From: Streptomyces lilacinus
Lineage (GTDB): Bacteria; Actinomycetota; Actinomycetes; Streptomycetales; Streptomycetaceae
Direction of reading: 5' to 3'
DNA: 6,547 nucleotides
Assembly: GCA_000715685.1 (NCBI GenBank)
Contig: KL569426.1
Coordinates: 133,437 to 139,983 of the forward strand
Below the pieces are notes generated by a model, which saw only the letters and a program-made list of their open reading frames with translations, was not told the DNA's origin and made no database searches. Both the position numbers and the translations under genes were made by a program. The number at the start of each line of letters is the position of its first letter. Within the stretch, counting starts at the first letter, position 1. Positions 4,633-6,547 of this stretch are shown here, in pieces.

Positions 4633-5275
4633 ATGACTACAGGCACGACGGGGCTCCGCGGGCGCAAGCGGGAGCGCACGCGGCGCGCGATCTCCGACGC
4701 CGCGTTCCGGCTCTTCGCCGAGCAGGGCTTCGAGGACGTGACGCTCGCGCGCATCGCGGCGGAGGCGGACGTCGCGCCCGCGACGGTCTTCACCCACTTC
4801 GCGTCGAAGGAGGACATCTTCTTCAGCCGCCGCGAGGAGTTCCGGGCCGGCCTGCCGGAAGCCGTCGCCCCGGCCCGCACCGCACGCGAACTCGTCGACG
4901 CCGTACGGAACTTCTACGCCGCCGGCTGCGAGCTGGCCCTCGAGGCGGAGAACCTCGCCAACAGCCGCGTCTTCGCCCGGGTGCTGCGCGCCAGCCCGGC
5001 GCTGATGAAGGCTCGCCCGTGAGCGGCAGCGGATCCTCGCCGAGCTGCTCGTCGAGCGCGCCCCGCACGGCGACCGGGCCGAGCCGGCGCTGTTCGCCGC
5101 GCTGGCCGTGGCGGCGGGCGAGATCGGCTACGAGGCCCTGCACGTCGCCCTGGCGGCGGACGAGCCGGCCGACCGCGTCCGCGCGGCCGCCGGCGCCGCC
5201 CTCGACCGGGCCTTCGCCCGGCTCGCCCACGCCTACGAGGGCTCGCACGTCCTGGACGCCGAGCCCTCGCAGTAG
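4633..5275 (+). pseudogene. TetR-family repressor gene with a +1 frameshift
   Basis: The first frame (4633-5022) gives 129 residues: a complete N-terminal TetR DNA-binding domain (RRAISDAAFRLFAEQGF at 17-33; helix-turn-helix about 35-58 with TLARIAAEADVAPATVFTHF) and the start of the ligand domain, ending KARP at a TGA at 5020-5022. The next frame continues immediately as ERQRILAELLVERA and runs 84 codons to a TAG at 5273-5275, all 84 ending in G or C. Removing one C from the CCC at 5016-5018 restores KARRERQRILAELL and a 213-residue protein, the usual TetR length. So one base is extra: a genuine recent mutation or a sequencing error. AAGGTG at 4622-4627 is the ribosome-binding site. Divergent from the MFS exporter, its presumed target. 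If the frameshift is real, the product has a DNA-binding domain but no complete dimerisation/ligand domain, and the pump might be constitutively on. The ligand is unknown. Confidence 0.85.
5236..5269. terminator. Nested palindrome at the tetR/peptidase convergent junction
   Basis: A perfect 10-bp inverted repeat, CGAGGGCTCG (5236-5245) and CGAGCCCTCG (5260-5269), encloses a second 5-bp repeat, CGTCC (5248-5252) / GGACG (5254-5258). It lies in the last codons of tetR, 3 nt before its TAG and 10 nt from the stop of the convergent peptidase gene. No T-tract. Only 4 bp separate the two genes, so a shared bidirectional terminator here is plausible. Confidence 0.5.
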
Positions 5276-5279
5276 AGCC

Positions 5280-6547
5280 TCAGTTGCCGGTGACCTGCCA
5301 CGTCAGCGCGGTCCGCATGCGCTCGGCCACCGCCGGGTCGCGCACCTTGTCCGTGAGGTCGAGCGCCCACGCGGTCACCGTGTGGGTACGGCCGTCGGCG
5401 GGGACGCCGAGCGTGCGGGGGACGACCGTCGTGCGGCCCCGTGCCCAGGACACCTCGCGGCCGTCGACGTACCAGTACAGCGACGTCGTCGCCGAGCTCG
5501 TGCGCACGGAGACGGACGTGCCGCGCCGGATCCGGTCGCCGTGACCCGACGTGCCGTCGGCCGGCGCGACCGCGGTGGCGTGCCGGTAGAAGCCCGCGAT
5601 CATCGCCTCACGACCGGGCAGGTTGAACTCCCGCCCCAGCGACCGCATGATCGAGTTGTCCGTGGGGCGGAAGAGGCCCTTGGGGTAGTAGCCGCCGCCC
5701 TCGTACGCGCCGACCGTGCCGCCGTCCGGCGACGTCTGGCCGAGCCAGCGGTACCACTTCGTCCGCTGCGCGCCCATGTCGCCCGCGCCGAGCTTGCTGA
5801 TGTTGGTCTCCCACGGCTCGGCACCGGTGTACGTGCCGGACTCGTCGTACTGGTACTCGTCGGCGAGCTTGCCCAGGGAGTGGCCGGTCTCGTGGACGGC
5901 GACCTGGTCGGACTTGTCGTTGTCGGAGGAGGCGGTGGCGATGCCGTCGTAACCGACCTGCGACTTCACGTCGTTGTAGCCCGCACCGCCGTACTTGGTG
6001 GAGTTGGAGAGGACCACGACGAGGTCGGCGGCGGGGGCCTTCGCCGCGTAGGACTCGACCTTGTTGGTGTCGACGCACAGCAGGCGCTCGACGCCGTCGC
6101 AGTAGAAGCCCGAGTTCAGGGCGGTGTTCTTCACGATGCCCTGTGCCGGGTCGCCGGAGACGCCGGAGTCGCGGGAGACGGCGTCCACGGCCCAGACGTT
6201 GAAGAGGCCGCGGTAGGAGGCGTAGGGCTCGACGGCCGACATCTTCTGCCACTTGGTCCGCACGGCCGCGTGGAAGGCCTCCTGCTGGGAGGCGGTGTAG
6301 CCGTCGCCGATGAAGACGACGTCGAGCTTGTTGCCGACGGGACCGTTGTTCACGATCGAGGTGACCGCGCCGTCCCCCTTGACGGAGGGGCGCAGCAGCT
6401 GACGCGGCGGGGTGGGGGACGCCGCGACGGTTCTGTGGTGGGGATGGCCGCCGGGCTCGGTGAAGTACTCCACTCTCTGGGTGGGTTTGGGACTCGGCGT
6501 CGAACCAACTGCGGCGGCGCCGGTGCCGGCGGCGAGAACGGCCATGA
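5280..6547 (-). CDS. Secreted M64 family (IgA-peptidase-like) zinc metallopeptidase, partial
   Basis: The visible 421+ residues form an extracellular zinc metallopeptidase of the M64 (IgA peptidase) type; the gene runs off the right edge. Numbering from the Met codon at 6543-6545, the zinc motif HETGHSLGKLADEY is at 218-231 (H218, E219, H222, with D229 as probable third ligand). Ahead of it are the family segments DVVFIGDGYT (75-84) and LFNVWAVD (114-121). NSIMRSLG (297-304) may be the Met-turn, and Cys149/Cys157 could form a disulfide. Residues 335-421 look like a beta-rich C-terminal accessory domain (SLYWYVDGREV, HTVTAWALDL). The leading AVLAAGTGAAAVG resembles the hydrophobic part of a signal peptide whose charged start lies beyond the window, so the Met is probably internal. 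The family includes IgA-cleaving enzymes, but soil actinomycete members have no known IgA role. It lies 4 bp from the convergent tetR end; no functional link is apparent. Confidence 0.88.
   Translation of the reverse strand, partial: MAVLAAGTGAAAVGSTPSPKPTQRVEYFTEPGGHPHHRTVAASPTPPRQLLRPSVKGDGAVTSIVNNGPVGNKLDVVFIGDGYTASQQEAFHAAVRTKWQKMSAVEPYASYRGLFNVWAVDAVSRDSGVSGDPAQGIVKNTALNSGFYCDGVERLLCVDTNKVESYAAKAPAADLVVVLSNSTKYGGAGYNDVKSQVGYDGIATASSDNDKSDQVAVHETGHSLGKLADEYQYDESGTYTGAEPWETNISKLGAGDMGAQRTKWYRWLGQTSPDGGTVGAYEGGGYYPKGLFRPTDNSIMRSLGREFNLPGREAMIAGFYRHATAVAPADGTSGHGDRIRRGTSVSVRTSSATTSLYWYVDGREVSWARGRTTVVPRTLGVPADGRTHTVTAWALDLTDKVRDPAVAERMRTALTWQVTGN

Noticed and set aside
5014..5024. Programmed +1 frameshifting at CCG-TGA in the tetR gene, similar to the prfB mechanism.
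   Set aside because: There is no prfB-like slippery CTT-TGA-C, no well-placed internal Shine-Dalgarno, and slipped pairing of the proline tRNA would be poor. TetR genes are not known to use recoding, so a simple one-base insertion or a read error is more economical.
1..6547. CRISPR arrays, tRNA or rRNA genes, and retron-, toxin-antitoxin- or phage-defence-type modules.
   Set aside because: I saw no regularly spaced direct repeats, cloverleaf-like sequence, reverse transcriptase motifs or small toxin/antitoxin pairs; all longer stretches are accounted for by ordinary genes.

Overview
The window is high-GC DNA whose coding frames use almost only G or C at the third codon position. Together with the gene families present, this points to an actinomycete, most likely Streptomyces or a close relative. 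It looks like an accessory, chromosome-arm type neighbourhood: small regulator/effector pairs, a drug-type exporter, a flavoprotein monooxygenase, a secreted peptidase and a probable transposase scrap. The lineage call is inferred from composition and gene content only.

Layout, left to right. (1) 1-221: the 3' end of an unidentified reading frame (stop at 121-123), followed by a short stretch resembling the C-terminus of an IS5-type transposase (stop at 219-221). (2) 237-1350: a divergent pair, an HxlR-family regulator on the minus strand and an NAD(P)-binding Rossmann oxidoreductase on the plus strand, sharing a 103-bp promoter region. This is the classic arrangement of a redox- or electrophile-sensing switch. 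(3) 1351-1500: a 150-bp gap with a terminator-like hairpin, a 20-bp near-perfect dyad and a second inverted repeat that runs into the start codon of the next gene. (4) 1501-3045: a group A FAD-dependent aromatic hydroxylase/monooxygenase, convergent with (5) 3082-4539 (minus), a DHA2-type (EmrB/QacA-like) major facilitator exporter. (6) 4540-4632: an AT-rich divergent promoter island with two dyads. (7) 4633-5275: a TetR-family repressor gene interrupted by a +1 frameshift at about 5016-5020. The distal frame keeps 84 of 84 codons ending in G or C, so the lesion is either very recent or a sequencing error. (8) 5280-6547 (minus): a secreted M64 (IgA-peptidase-like) metallopeptidase, cut by the right edge of the window.

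How the parts probably work together: the TetR protein most likely represses the divergent exporter and itself through the TTAGAG/CTCTAA dyad. The monooxygenase next to the exporter could make this a drug- or metabolite-handling cassette (oxidise and export), but its own control sites differ from the TetR dyad, so co-regulation is unproven. The HxlR/oxidoreductase pair is likely a self-contained unit. Each transcription unit ends in, or just after, a GC-rich hairpin without a T-tract, typical of actinomycete terminators.

I see no CRISPR array, tRNA, rRNA or complete mobile element, and nothing that amounts to a clearly new multi-gene system. The most informative items are the frameshifted repressor, the unexplained dyads upstream of the monooxygenase, and the 34-bp nested palindrome at the tetR/peptidase junction.
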